Below, piece after piece: positions 9,509 to 18,535 of a stretch of 64,000 nucleotides of DNA (its first letter is position 1; the number at the start of each line of letters is the position of its first letter). The translations under genes were made by a program, and so were the position numbers. This DNA comes from Lachnospiraceae bacterium (GTDB lineage Bacteria; Bacillota; Clostridia; Lachnospirales; Lachnospiraceae): assembly GCA_902363665.1 (NCBI GenBank), contig CABJAW010000002.1, positions 281,795 through 345,794 of the forward strand, written 5' to 3'. The notes beneath the pieces were generated by a model that saw nothing but the letters and a program-made list of their open reading frames with translations, made no database searches and was not told the origin of the DNA.

Positions 9509-10525
9509 TCAGCAGAATGTCAGCTCACTCTTGCAGAATGTGTTCAGCAGATCCACGCCTCCGTCAATGTCTTCTTTCGACGCCACTGCGCTCTGGCTGT
9601 GCGGATACCGTGTAACGACTACAACACCGCCGGTCCGTACGCCAACACCAGAAAGGTTCATGCTTGATGCATCTGTACCACCCTTGTCAATAACCTCTCT
9701 CTGATATTTGATCTGCTCTTTCTCACAGCAGCTTTCCATCAGTGCGACCACATCCTCATCGCAGACTACCGACGGATCACAGATTTTTATGCCGACACCG
9801 CCGCCGACCACATTACTTCCTTCCAAATCACACGGATAATCATGTGCCGGTGTGATATCAACTGCAATTCCGACATCCGGCTGAATCCGCGCAGCCGCTA
9901 CCTTCGAACCGCGGCAGCCAAGCTCCTCCTGCACACCGAATACATAGTAAACATCATTCAGCCAGGTTCCGTCATTTTCCTTTAAGGACTCGATCAGCTG
10001 ATAGCAGCCGATCCGGTTGTCCAGCGTCTTTGCGCAGACACGGTCATTTGCCAGCTCCAGAAACTCGCCGTAATATCCGCAGGCATCGCCGAGTTTTACG
10101 TACTTCTCCGCGTCCTCTTTTGAGGTTGCTCCGATATCGATGTACAGCTTGCCCGGATCATTTTTCGCTTCCTCGATCGGTCCGAGGCAGCCCATCACGC
10201 CGCTCACGCCATTGCGGAAACGAACTCTTGCATTGTATGCAGAACCGGTCCAGTTCCATCCCATATTGCAGACACGTAAACGTCCGTCTGGCTCGATCTT
10301 CTTTACCATAAATCCAATCTCATCCATATGTGCCGCCAGCATGATCTTCTTTGCCTTCGGACCGCCGATGCCCTTTTTCAGTACGATCAGGTTACCGACC
10401 GCATCGGTAATCATCTCATCTGCATACGGTGCTACAATCTTCCCGATGTACTGCCGTACCAGTTTTTCATATCCAGCCACTCCCCAGAGCTGTGTCAGCT
10501 CACGAAGCAGATTTAAGTCTCTCAT
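9509..10525 (-). CDS. M42 family metallopeptidase (glutamyl/tetrahedral aminopeptidase type)
   Basis: 338 aa, AAGGAG before ATG 10525. The metal and catalytic residues of the M42 family are all visible: LAAHMDEIGFM (about 65, His and Asp), LDNRIGCYQL (bridging Asp), FGVQEELGCRGS (catalytic Glu pair), AVDITPAHDYP, GGTDASS, and the last metal ligand in TRYPHSQ. These are cytoplasmic dodecameric aminopeptidases that trim imported peptides. As the first gene of the leftward peptide cluster it supplies the hydrolytic step after import. Confidence 0.92.
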   Translation of the reverse strand: MRDLNLLRELTQLWGVAGYEKLVRQYIGKIVAPYADEMITDAVGNLIVLKKGIGGPKAKKIMLAAHMDEIGFMVKKIEPDGRLRVCNMGWNWTGSAYNARVRFRNGVSGVMGCLGPIEEAKNDPGKLYIDIGATSKEDAEKYVKLGDACGYYGEFLELANDRVCAKTLDNRIGCYQLIESLKENDGTWLNDVYYVFGVQEELGCRGSKVAAARIQPDVGIAVDITPAHDYPCDLEGSNVVGGGVGIKICDPSVVCDEDVVALMESCCEKEQIKYQREVIDKGGTDASSMNLSGVGVRTGGVVVVTRYPHSQSAVASKEDIDGGVDLLNTFCKSELTFC

Positions 10526-10569
10526 TTTGGGTCACTCCTTTTTATTTTCAAAAGAATCCTTGCATTTTT

Positions 10570-10627
10570 TTGTTGAATTAATTAACAAAACAGGGCAAGT
10601 ACCGTTGTACTCCCTTGTACTTTGCCC
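10570..10627 (-). promoter_or_regulatory. Palindromic operator candidate and leader hairpin upstream of the peptide cluster
   Basis: 10570-10588 is a near-perfect palindrome TTGTTGAATTAATTAACAA. At 10593-10627 a GGGCAAGTAC...GTACTTTGCCC hairpin would sit in the 5' leader. Inference: the palindrome is the binding site of the divergent FadR-type regulator at 10994, whose relatives bind short TTGT-ACAA-like palindromes. No footprint evidence exists. Confidence 0.4.
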
Positions 10628-10711
10628 CTTCAACGCTTTAAACTGACAATATTCTATCATTATTCACTTATGATTGCAATAAACATTTTGCATTTTGCAA
10701 AATCTTTTTTC

Positions 10712-10739
10712 TTGACATTTTGGAACACATTCATACAAT
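10712..10739 (+). promoter_or_regulatory. Sigma-A type promoter toward the GntR gene
   Basis: TTGACA at 10712-10717 and TACAAT at 10734-10739 with a 16-base spacer. The transcript would pass through repeat B (10757-10968) before reaching the GntR start, giving a long structured leader. Confidence 0.5.
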
Positions 10740-10756
10740 AAATATAGTTATCGTTT

Positions 10757-10968
10757 CCCCTGCTTATTTTTTCTCGCACCCATGCAGGGGACTTACTTGC
10801 CCGACTCGAGTCAAAGCGGATATTCGCAATCCGCTTCGCTACTTGCTCATAACCGAGTAGCTGCTTCGCAGCTTATCAGGAGTGGCTTATACCACTCCTG
10901 ATACAAGCAAGTCCCCACCCACTGCTTATTGCTCCGCGCAATTGAAGCAGGGGACTTGCTTGACTCGA
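10757..10968 (+). repeat. Repeat family B, copy 1 (multi-hairpin intergenic element)
   Basis: A train of stem-loops: AAGCGGAT/ATCCGCTT, AGCTGC-TTC-GCAGCT, ATCAGGAGTGG/CCACTCCTGAT. It is closed at the right by CAAGCAAGTCCCC/GGGGACTTGCTTG around GCTCCGCGCAA. The GCAGGGGACTT-CTTG module occurs at both ends. The same element is at 18172-18410 and, inverted, at 63518-63732; this copy lacks the extra ATCATAAGG hairpin present in those two. No open reading frame. Confidence 0.85.
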
Positions 10969-10993
10969 TTAAAAAGTATATAAAGGAGCTCTC

Positions 10994-11656
10994 ATGGACC
11001 TGAACAAGACCACCCTTTCCGAACAAATTTACGCAATTCTCCGCAGCGATATCCTGACCGGCAAAATTCCGCTCGGAGAAAAGCTGACGCTGAAAAATCT
11101 AAAAAACCGCTTTGAGGTCAGTTCCACACCGATCCGCGAAGCACTGACACGGCTTACGGAAGACGGACTGGCAGAATATTATTCCAATGTCGGTGTCAAC
11201 GTCATCTCATTGTCTGAAAAAGACCTGATCGAACTGTATCAGTTCATGGGAGATCTCGACCGCCTGGCGATTCTCTACAGCGCCGTCTGGCCGAATCAGA
11301 CACAGATCTGCCGCGAGGCTGAGCTTGTCCTTGCAAAAACACAGCTAATCGAAGAAAAAAAAGAGCTCGATGAAACGGATATTCCTCTTTGGATCGAGTA
11401 CTCCGACCGTTTTCATCTGCTCTTTTACGATTACTGCCAGAACAGCCGTCTGACCCACGCCGCGGAAAAGCTGCGCAGCCAGCTCACCATTTTTTCCAAT
11501 CTTTACGAAACACAAAGCACACCCCAGCACCGGATCAATGAGATGCATCACCGCATCTACGACGCATACCGTACCGGCGATTATCAGACCGCCGGTGATC
11601 TGATGAAAGCACATCTGGAGGATTCGCTGAAGTATGCGCTGGAGCATCTGAAGTAA
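10994..11656 (+). CDS. GntR family transcriptional regulator, FadR subfamily (FCD domain)
   Basis: 220 aa, AAGGAG before ATG 10994. Residues about 8-70 are the winged helix (EQIYAILRSDILTGKIPLGEKL...STPIREALTRLTEDGL). The C-terminal part is an all-helical FCD ligand domain with the usual metal-ligand positions (DRFHLLFYDYC, MHHRIYDAYRTGD, MKAHL). It is divergent from the peptide-utilisation cluster and is its likely local repressor or activator, responding to a pathway metabolite; that pairing is inferred from position only. Confidence 0.9.
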   Translation: MDLNKTTLSEQIYAILRSDILTGKIPLGEKLTLKNLKNRFEVSSTPIREALTRLTEDGLAEYYSNVGVNVISLSEKDLIELYQFMGDLDRLAILYSAVWPNQTQICREAELVLAKTQLIEEKKELDETDIPLWIEYSDRFHLLFYDYCQNSRLTHAAEKLRSQLTIFSNLYETQSTPQHRINEMHHRIYDAYRTGDYQTAGDLMKAHLEDSLKYALEHLK

Positions 11657-11657
11657 A

Positions 11658-11799
11658 GTAACTGTTCAGAGCCAACCTCCAAAATGCTACGCATTTCGTC
11701 GGTGTGGCGTATCCGCCAAATAAAATTTCAAAAACAGGCTTAAAAATGCAAGCATTTTCCGCCTGTTTTATGAAATTTTGCTTGGCTCTGAACAGTTAC
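11658..11799. repeat. Repeat family A, copy 3 (MITE-like, 142 bp)
   Basis: Complete copy with intact GTAACTGTTCAGAGCCAA / TTGGCTCTGAACAGTTAC ends, placed between the converging GntR and recQ stop codons. No matching flanking 8-mer is seen here, so this insertion is older or rearranged. Its hairpin could serve as a two-way terminator for the converging genes. Confidence 0.85.
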
Positions 11800-11810
11800 A
11801 AATTATTTTA

Positions 11811-13643
11811 CTACTTTTTCCACAGCTCTTCCAGAAACCGCTCTCCATACTTCCGATACTTCGCCTCTCCGACCCCGGACACTTCAAGCATCTCTTCCCG
11901 CGTGGCCGGCTTTTTGATGCACATGTCGGTGAGCGTCTTGTCGGTAAATACGATGTACGGCGGGACTCTCTGCTCACCGGCAATCTTCAGGCGCAGCGCA
12001 CGCAGCCGTTCAAACAGCTGCCAGGAGGCAGAATCCAGTTCGCTGCTCTGGCTTTTTCGCTTTTTCTTTGTTTTTGCAGGAACCTTCTCTTTTGGTTTGG
12101 AGAATTTCATGATCATGCGGGGCGGGATAGTTTCCGCCTGGCTCGTCAGCCCAAGCAATGCATATTTATCCGGCGTTGTCGTCAGATAGCCCTGCGCGAT
12201 CAGTTCCTGTATGATCTCTTTTAAGCGTGGTTCGCTGACTTCTGCCTGACATCCATAAGACTCCAGCTGATCCAGCCCCCAGTCCAGCAGTTTGCTGACG
12301 CGGGAGCCATGCAGGATTCCTGCAACCGTTCCTGCTCCGTAGCCCCGTTTCAGTTCTTTTATACATCGAATAATATCGATACATATATCTGTCACGTCTT
12401 CCTCCACAAACTCCTGCAGACAATTGGAACAGTTCTCGCAGCGCCTTGGCGCTTTTTCTCCAAAATAGTTCAGGATATAGCCGCGCAGACAGTCATGCGT
12501 TGTCGCATAAAAGGTCATCTGCTTCAGCCGCTGTGCGTCACGCTCGCGCACCGCCTGCGCCTCCTCGTACGTCATATCCTCGCGCAGCTCTTTTTCCTCC
12601 AGAAGGAACTGTCCGATCCGTACATCCTGCGGCGAATAGAGCAAAATGCAGTCCGCACGTTCCCCGTCTCGCCCTGCACGCCCGGCCTCCTGATAGTAGT
12701 TTTCCATGCTCTGCGGCATGTTATAGTGGATGACAAACCGCACGTTGGACTTGTCGATTCCCATTCCGAACGCATTCGTCGCCACCATCACCGGCCTCTC
12801 GTCAAAAATAAACGCATCCTGATTTGCCTGACGCTCCTCAGGCGAGAGGCCTGCGTGATACCGCGTGGCCGGTATATCGTCCATCAAAAGCGACGTGCAG
12901 ACCGTCCCCACGTTTTTCCGCGTCGCACAGTAAATGATTCCGCTCTCTCCCTCATGTTCCCTCAGACAGTCCCGCAGATTCTGGTCTTTATTTCCGGTTC
13001 GCACCTCGAAATATAGATTTTCCCGGTCAAATCCGGTCACCATCACCTTCGGATCCTGCAGATTCAGCACGCAGAGAATATCGTCCCGCACCTGCGTCGT
13101 CGCTGTCGCGGTAAAGGCACCGACCACAGGCCGTACCTGCAGCTGCTCCACAAAATCAACGATGTTCAGATAACTCGGGCGGAAATCCTGTCCCCACTGC
13201 GAAATGCAGTGCGCCTCATCCACCGTCACCATACTGATACTGGCTCTGTGCGCAAAATCAAGAAACAGCGGTGTCAGCAGCCGCTCGGGCGCAACATAGA
13301 TGATCTTATAGCGGCCCGCACAGGCGTATTCCATCGCACGGCGGATCTGGTTTTCGCTTAAGGAACTGTTGATATACGCCGCATGAACACCAGCCTCATT
13401 TAAAGCACGCACCTGATCCTTCATCAAAGAAATCAGCGGCGAGATCACAACTGTAATCCCCGGAAGAAGTAGAGCCGGAAGCTGATAACAGATCGACTTT
13501 CCGGCTCCGGTTGGCATGATGCCAAGTACATCTCTTCCTGCAAGAAGGGCGTCGATGAGTTCTTCCTGTCCCGGACGGAATCCGTCGTATCCAAAATATT
13601 TTTTGAGGGTTCCATATTTATGATCTGCTGTATTTCTGCTCAT
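11811..13643 (-). CDS. recQ: ATP-dependent DNA helicase RecQ
   Basis: 610 aa. Walker A MPTGAGKSICYQ (43-54), DEAH box VDEAHCISQWGQDFRP (about 140), motif VI YYQEAGRAGRDG (about 320), and the zinc-binding cysteines CLRGYILNYF...CENCSNC of the RecQ-C-terminal region (about 380-405). A winged helix and a terminal HRDC domain (RLRALRLKIAGEQ...VSGVGEAKYRKYG, 535-605) follow. It has the full RecQ architecture and unwinds DNA 3' to 5' in recombination and fork repair. The ATG overlaps the preceding 5'-nucleotidase stop (ATGA), so the two are co-translated. Confidence 0.96.
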   Translation of the reverse strand: MSRNTADHKYGTLKKYFGYDGFRPGQEELIDALLAGRDVLGIMPTGAGKSICYQLPALLLPGITVVISPLISLMKDQVRALNEAGVHAAYINSSLSENQIRRAMEYACAGRYKIIYVAPERLLTPLFLDFAHRASISMVTVDEAHCISQWGQDFRPSYLNIVDFVEQLQVRPVVGAFTATATTQVRDDILCVLNLQDPKVMVTGFDRENLYFEVRTGNKDQNLRDCLREHEGESGIIYCATRKNVGTVCTSLLMDDIPATRYHAGLSPEERQANQDAFIFDERPVMVATNAFGMGIDKSNVRFVIHYNMPQSMENYYQEAGRAGRDGERADCILLYSPQDVRIGQFLLEEKELREDMTYEEAQAVRERDAQRLKQMTFYATTHDCLRGYILNYFGEKAPRRCENCSNCLQEFVEEDVTDICIDIIRCIKELKRGYGAGTVAGILHGSRVSKLLDWGLDQLESYGCQAEVSEPRLKEIIQELIAQGYLTTTPDKYALLGLTSQAETIPPRMIMKFSKPKEKVPAKTKKKRKSQSSELDSASWQLFERLRALRLKIAGEQRVPPYIVFTDKTLTDMCIKKPATREEMLEVSGVGEAKYRKYGERFLEELWKK

Positions 13644-15376
13644 CCTTTCCAGATCACCTCCAATGCCGCCGTCTTCTCCCGCTTCACCTTCACCGGACTA
13701 TGCTTCCGGATATACTCCGCGATCAGCTCCGGCATCTCCTTCTCACCGCACCAGAGCACCGGACAGGTTTCAAAAATCTGATAACCGCCGGTACCGCTCG
13801 CACGGTAATTGTTCATCACCAGCCGGTACTTTTTATCGCCAAACGGCGTTCCATCCGCTTTCGTCAGCGATACCACACGGCTGCCAACCGGTCTTCTCAC
13901 ATCAAACGTATAACGAATGCCGCTGTAAAAATCATAATTGTAGTGCTCCACCTTTGGCCGCAGGAATTCATCCGATATCCGTACTGCGCCGTCTTCCACA
14001 GCAAAATAGGAAGCACACCGCTCAAGCGCTGTCCGCAGCACCGCTTCGTCCACCTCAAGTACAAACAGTGTATTTGGAAAAAGATAGGCATTACAGATGT
14101 CGCGCATCGTCACTTCTCGCGGCAGACCGACCGGAATATTGCCAAGACTCGTGCACGAAAAGTCCGCGCCCGTTTCCTCCAGCTGGATCTGATTGAAAAA
14201 ATCTGCCATCTGGCTTCCGTGCAGCGCCGCGTCAAGCTTTTCCTCTGCCGGGATTTCTTTTGCCAGCGTACCGACCGGCGCGTCAAGCCATGCCTGCACG
14301 TCATGCTCAAGAGGGAATAGTCTTTCAAACGGCTGTGCATCGTGTACCGTTCCGGTTTTAACCACCTCAGATACTATCGTTTTCGGTATCCACGCCTGCT
14401 CCTTTCCTGTAGCAGCTCCTTTCTTTATTTCTTCATGGATCTCCTCATTCTCTGCCCCGCATTTTTCTTCTCCGTCCAGAGCTGCTTCTGTTTCACAGTT
14501 CTTTTCCTTCTGCTCCTCTTCGCTCTTTCCGGCATCTGCGGTTTTCCCCTCTTTTGCATTCTGCATTTCATGCAAAGCAGCTTTCATATTTCCGATCTCT
14601 TCATACACCGCCTCCAGCGAAATATATTTTCCCGCATTCGCCGGCGGCTGTACCGCATACGTTCCATGCAGATCCTTTCCTGCCATCGCGATATGCTGAT
14701 GCCCGGTCAGCAAAAAGTCATAGCCGAGCTTCCGTGCAATCTCGCAGGCCACGTTTTCTCTCGACTGTGTCAGCCGCTCGCCGGTCTCAAGATCCTCCTC
14801 AAAACCACCGTGATAGATGCAGACGCACACATCGCACTTGCCGCGCAGCGCCTCATATTCACGCTGTGCCGCTTCAAACGCATCGGTAATCCTCAGCTCT
14901 CTCAGATTCTTTTCCTGCTCCCAGATGTTTACATAATCCGTCACGATTCCGGTCAGACCGATGCGCAGTCCATTTTCCAGCACGTGAATCACATGATTTT
15001 TCACGCCCAGTTCACCGCGCAGGTCGATCAGATTCGCACACAGACAGGTTGCGTTCATCGCATTTACATATTCCTTCAACACCTCATATCCAAAATTGAA
15101 ATCGTGATTCCCAAGTGTGAAATAATCGCAGCCCATCGCATTGAACCCCTCGGCAAGCGGCTGAAACGGATACGATCTTCTGCGGCTAATATAATACTGG
15201 GAAAGCGGTGTGCCCTCCAGCGTATCACCACCGTCAAGCACCAGCGTATTTCCATCCTTTTCAATCTGATGCGCCAGATTCAGAAGCCCCGCATCTTCGC
15301 TGCACTTTCCCGCATAATTTACAGGAAATAAATGTCCATGTGTATCTGATGTAAATATAATTTTTAATTTTTTCAT
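13640..15376 (-). CDS. 5'-nucleotidase / UDP-sugar hydrolase family metallophosphatase
   Basis: 578 aa. The N-terminal metallophosphatase domain shows FTSDTHGHLFP, LVLDGGDTLEGTP, LGNHDFNFG, IYHGGFEED and LLTGHQHIAM, all five two-metal motifs. The C-terminal 5_nucleotid_C domain (about 390-560) carries the substrate-stacking region, with the YDFYSG...YTFDVRRPVGSRV pattern. Between them, about 285-335, is a low-complexity stretch of Glu, Lys and Ala that is unusual for the family and probably a flexible linker. There is no signal peptide, whereas most relatives are secreted, so this one likely acts in the cytoplasm on nucleotides or related phosphoesters. It is coupled to recQ by a 4-bp overlap. 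Confidence 0.9.
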   Translation of the reverse strand: MKKLKIIFTSDTHGHLFPVNYAGKCSEDAGLLNLAHQIEKDGNTLVLDGGDTLEGTPLSQYYISRRRSYPFQPLAEGFNAMGCDYFTLGNHDFNFGYEVLKEYVNAMNATCLCANLIDLRGELGVKNHVIHVLENGLRIGLTGIVTDYVNIWEQEKNLRELRITDAFEAAQREYEALRGKCDVCVCIYHGGFEEDLETGERLTQSRENVACEIARKLGYDFLLTGHQHIAMAGKDLHGTYAVQPPANAGKYISLEAVYEEIGNMKAALHEMQNAKEGKTADAGKSEEEQKEKNCETEAALDGEEKCGAENEEIHEEIKKGAATGKEQAWIPKTIVSEVVKTGTVHDAQPFERLFPLEHDVQAWLDAPVGTLAKEIPAEEKLDAALHGSQMADFFNQIQLEETGADFSCTSLGNIPVGLPREVTMRDICNAYLFPNTLFVLEVDEAVLRTALERCASYFAVEDGAVRISDEFLRPKVEHYNYDFYSGIRYTFDVRRPVGSRVVSLTKADGTPFGDKKYRLVMNNYRASGTGGYQIFETCPVLWCGEKEMPELIAEYIRKHSPVKVKREKTAALEVIWKG

Positions 15377-15530
15377 ACTGTCCTCTTTCTTCTTGCATGA
15401 AGTCAGGCAGGTTTCTTCCAGAAGCCCTGATCAAAGCGGATCGTTCAGATCCGCTTTGCTGCATACGACTTATTATACAGGACTCTCTCCGGGAAAAACA
15501 ATCTTATTTTCACGTTTTCCCTTTTTCGGC

Positions 15531-15564
15531 AAAAAAATCCGGCGGTGCGCAATAACGCACCGCC
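15531..15564 (-). terminator. Rho-independent terminator of the sigma/anti-sigma operon
   Basis: Perfect 9-bp stem GGCGGTGCG / CGCACCGCC with a 6-base loop, followed on the minus strand by seven U. A separate AAAGCGGATC/GATCCGCTTT hairpin at 15433-15457, upstream of the nucleotidase gene, resembles the first stem of repeat B. Confidence 0.85.
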
Positions 15565-15587
15565 GAACCTTCGGTTACTTCTTTTTT

Positions 15588-15729
15588 GTAATTGTTCAGA
15601 GCCAAGCAAAATTTCATAAAACAGGCGGAAAATGCTTGCATTTTTAAGCCTGTTTTTGAAATTTTATTTGGCGGATACGCCACACCGACGAAATGCGTAG
15701 CATTTTGGAGGTTGGCTCTGAACAGTTAC
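15588..15729. repeat. Repeat family A, copy 4 (MITE-like, 142 bp)
   Basis: Complete copy, flanked by C plus a T-run on both sides (15581-15587 and 15730-15737), consistent with a 7-8 bp target duplication in a T-rich site. It lies between the anti-sigma stop codon and that operon's terminator, so it is transcribed with the operon. Confidence 0.85.
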
Positions 15730-15735
15730 CTTTTT

Positions 15736-17091
15736 TTATTGTAAATGCAGCGGCACAATATACATCTCCTCATCCGTCAGCGCCCGCTCCTCCTGCGGTG
15801 AACTCTTCTTAAACAGAAGGCTTTCAACCTGTTCGACATCCACCACGCGTTCATAGCTTTCGACCAGCTGATAAACCTCTTTGTTTTCGTCCTCATAACC
15901 GGAAGAGCCTCCGCCCATCGCGTAGATGTCGCTTCCATCTTTCATACGGAAGCCAAGGAAATACGGAGGTTCTGCAAATGTATGGCTGATGGTTTCTTCC
16001 CCGTTTTCATTTGTCCCGATCTCCGTCTCTTCTTCATACGGGAAGTCATAGGAGATGGTCGCGGAAAGCGGTGTCAGCACTACCTTCGAAACCGTTGCTC
16101 CGCTGCCTGAAAGCTCCGCATTCAGTTCAAAGGTCTGCGCCTGATCGCTGCCGGGAAGCGTCAGATTAAACGCCCAGTCACCATCCACCTTTACTGCTAC
16201 ATCAGATGCTTTCTCTTCGTACACACCGAGCCCCTGAAGCTCCACATGAAGCTCCTTTCCGATAAACGAACCGTCCTTTGACGCCATCATGGAAATGCGG
16301 TACTCCATTGTTCCATCCTCGTTCACGTAATGCATTACAATGCTGCCATCCGCTTCTGTCTCGTACGGCGTGCCATCATCGTACTGCGCCCGTCCATCCA
16401 TTCCGGAAATCAATCCGTCATAAAAACCGCTGCCGATGCTTCCACCGCTTTCCAGCGGGCTTTCGCCGTCTTTTCCGGTTACCGAAGCAATCGCAAAGCC
16501 CGGCTGTTTTCCATCCTCCGGCGTAAAGCCTGCTACTTCAAAGGAAAGCCACGCAAAGTTTTTATCGACAAGAATTTCTTTTGCTGTCACAGTGACTCCC
16601 TGATCCGTCACGGACTGTCCGTCTGTCTTCAGATGCTGTTCCGATTCCAGCTGCTCCAGCTGCTGTGGTGTTGCCTGCATTCCCTTTTCCATATTTCGGC
16701 TCCAGCTGCTGTATGCTGCTACTCCGACCCCAAGCACAACTGTCAGGCAGGCTGCTGCCGCACCGATCTGCCAGATGTGATGCGGATTTTTCTGCGTTCT
16801 TCTGCCTGTTCTTCTCTGTTCTGTATCTTCTTTTTTATCTCTTCGCATGTCCGTATCCCTCCGCTTTTCTGATCTGTACGTGTCATCGTCTTCTGCTTTG
16901 GATTGCCCTGCCACTTTCTGTTCCGTCTTTCTTCCGACTGCTGCTTCTATCCGGATCTGCCGGAATGCAGCATCTGTCTTTTTCTGTACGATCTGTGGAA
17001 TCTCCACTTCCTCCTGCAGGATACGGATCATATCTTCCGTAGTTCTGTCTTTTCCCATTTTGTACGCCTCCTTATCTGAATGATCTTTCAT
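15736..17091 (-). CDS. Membrane anti-sigma factor with DUF4179-like extracellular region
   Basis: 451 aa from ATG 17091, which overlaps the sigma-factor stop (ATGA). Residues about 1-110 are cytoplasmic and highly charged; about 120-142 are one membrane helix (IGAAAACLTVVLGVGVAAY); the remaining 300 residues are an extracellular beta-rich domain with the conserved YDFPYEEE and PPYFLGFRMKDG pattern. The design matches anti-sigma factors co-encoded with ECF sigma factors in Clostridia: the N-terminus holds the sigma factor at the membrane until an outside signal. No zinc-finger HxxxCxxC is seen. Confidence 0.82.
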   Translation of the reverse strand: MKDHSDKEAYKMGKDRTTEDMIRILQEEVEIPQIVQKKTDAAFRQIRIEAAVGRKTEQKVAGQSKAEDDDTYRSEKRRDTDMRRDKKEDTEQRRTGRRTQKNPHHIWQIGAAAACLTVVLGVGVAAYSSWSRNMEKGMQATPQQLEQLESEQHLKTDGQSVTDQGVTVTAKEILVDKNFAWLSFEVAGFTPEDGKQPGFAIASVTGKDGESPLESGGSIGSGFYDGLISGMDGRAQYDDGTPYETEADGSIVMHYVNEDGTMEYRISMMASKDGSFIGKELHVELQGLGVYEEKASDVAVKVDGDWAFNLTLPGSDQAQTFELNAELSGSGATVSKVVLTPLSATISYDFPYEEETEIGTNENGEETISHTFAEPPYFLGFRMKDGSDIYAMGGGSSGYEDENKEVYQLVESYERVVDVEQVESLLFKKSSPQEERALTDEEMYIVPLHLQ

Positions 17092-17645
17092 ACCGTCCTT
17101 GTCCTTTCCATCATCCGGATTTCGCACTGGCCGTCTTTCCTTGACTTTTTCGTATCTCCGCAGATCTGTGCAAGTCGTTCTCTGCCGCGTGCCAGTCTTG
17201 TACGCACCGTACTTTCCGGTATCTCCAGAATCTGGCTGATCTCCGATGTCTTATAACCATCGACGTAATACAGCATCAGCACAAGACGATATTTTTCATC
17301 CACCGCCAGGAGCACCTCGTTCCACTCCACATTTGCAAACCCCCTGTCTGCTTCCGCCTGCTCCGGCATTTCCGATGCCGGATAAAAACGGGCACTTCCG
17401 CGCTGCAGATCCCGGCATTTATTAATCAAAATCCTGGTCATCCACGTCCGGAAATACGACAGCTCCTGCAGCTGCCCCAGCTTTTCCCAGCACGCAAGGA
17501 TTGTCTCTGAGATCGCGTCCGCCGCGTCTTCTTCATTTGATAAGAGCGCACGCGCCGTCTTATACATATTTTGCATCTGAGACTGCATCAGCTGCGTAAA
17601 TGCTTCCGCATCCCGCTGCTTCGCTCGCTCGATAAGATTGTTCAT
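17088..17645 (-). CDS. ECF-type RNA polymerase sigma factor
   Basis: 185 aa from ATG 17645, which has AAAGGGGG nine bases upstream; a TTG at 17699 is less likely. Region 2 (AFTQLMQSQMQNMYKTARALLSNEEDAADAISET), including the DAxDA -10-recognition pattern, and region 4 (LDEKYRLVLMLYYVDGYKTSEISQILEIPESTVRTRLARGRERL) are complete. Together with the downstream anti-sigma gene it forms a stress-response switch. Confidence 0.94.
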   Translation of the reverse strand: MNNLIERAKQRDAEAFTQLMQSQMQNMYKTARALLSNEEDAADAISETILACWEKLGQLQELSYFRTWMTRILINKCRDLQRGSARFYPASEMPEQAEADRGFANVEWNEVLLAVDEKYRLVLMLYYVDGYKTSEISQILEIPESTVRTRLARGRERLAQICGDTKKSRKDGQCEIRMMERTRTV

Positions 17646-17671
17646 CCGTTTCATCCCCCTTTCACTTATTA

Positions 17672-17740
17672 GACGGCGCAGGGTGTATTTTTGTCCCAAA
17701 ATATAAATATAGTCCGGAACAAATAAATTTATTCCGGACT
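17672..17740 (-). promoter_or_regulatory. Candidate autoregulated ECF promoter with upstream palindrome
   Basis: GGGAC (17697-17693), 17-base spacer, CGTC (17675-17672) followed by TAA matches the AAC-type -35 and CGTC -10 pattern used by ECF sigma factors. The start would be about 17664, just ahead of the ribosome site. Immediately upstream, 17711-17740 is an inverted repeat AGTCCGGAA/TTCCGGACT. Autoregulation is inferred. Confidence 0.5.
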
Positions 17741-18171
17741 GCTTTCCTATTTCGCTGCTGTACAGAATTATTTTTATTTACATGAAGAAAGCCCGATCGA
17801 CGAATTTTGTTCTTCGACCGGGCTCTTAATGAATTTCCTGTAATTTCATTGTCTACACCTTCGACTTTCATTGAATTTAAGGTAATGCGCTACGTTCCCT
17901 TTGGACTGTACCTCCTTTTTTTATTTTTGTTTCGATGGAAAACTGCTCATTTCATTGGACCGTCCTCCTGTTGTCTAAGAAGTGATGTCAGTTTTCTGAA
18001 TCTTCCTTTCTCGTCAGAAGATTTTCTTTTTTCTTTGTCATCTCTTCTTTGTTGACATCATCATATCATATGTTTTCTATTTTGTCAAACATTATTTTTA
18101 TCTTTTTGTAATATTCAGAATATTTCTTTGTTTTCAGACTTTTGTATGTTTTTCGAAGATAAAACGGATCG
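17741..18171. other. A+T-rich non-coding stretch with one hairpin
   Basis: No credible gene. 17790-17824 holds an imperfect hairpin (AGCCCG...CGGGCT). The rest is T-rich on the plus strand with no recognised motif. Confidence 0.4.
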
Positions 18172-18410
18172 TCGCAACCACGCAGGGAACTTGCTTGACT
18201 CAAGTCAAAGCGGATATTCGCAATCCGCTTCGCTACTTGTAGGATCATAAGGGATCCTCCCGCAAGCGGGTCCTTCCTTATGATATTTCATAACCGAGTA
18301 GCTGCTTCGCAGCTTATCAGGAGTGGCTTGTACCACTCCTGATACAAGCAAGTCCCTACCCACTGCTTATTGCTCCGCGCAACCACGCAGGGGACTTGCT
18401 TGACTCGGTT
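18172..18410 (+). repeat. Repeat family B, copy 2 (multi-hairpin element, about 239 bp)
   Basis: Same order of stems as the copy at 10757, plus one inserted hairpin (ATCATAAGG-GATCC...CCCGC-AAGCGGG...CCTTATGAT). The module ACCACGCAGGG(G/A)ACTTGCTTGACTC appears at both ends as a direct repeat. It lies directly downstream of the xpt terminator. Confidence 0.88.
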
Positions 18411-18451
18411 AAAAAACAGTGTACCTGGCACACTCCTGCCATGTACACTGT
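18411..18451 (-). terminator. Rho-independent terminator of xpt
   Basis: ACAGTGTAC/GTACACTGT stem extended by TGGCA/TGCCA, followed by six U on the minus strand. Confidence 0.85.
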
Positions 18452-18535
18452 CATTACCGTTTTTTTTGCAATTCCTCTCACCGGCTTACCGCCAAAAGAA
18501 TTCCTGTTTCCGGTCAAATCTGTTTTTCTTCCGGA

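Noticed and set aside
14342..15331. 329-codon rightward open frame opposite the 5'-nucleotidase gene
   Set aside because: Shadow of the nucleotidase coding strand; no ribosome site and no motif.
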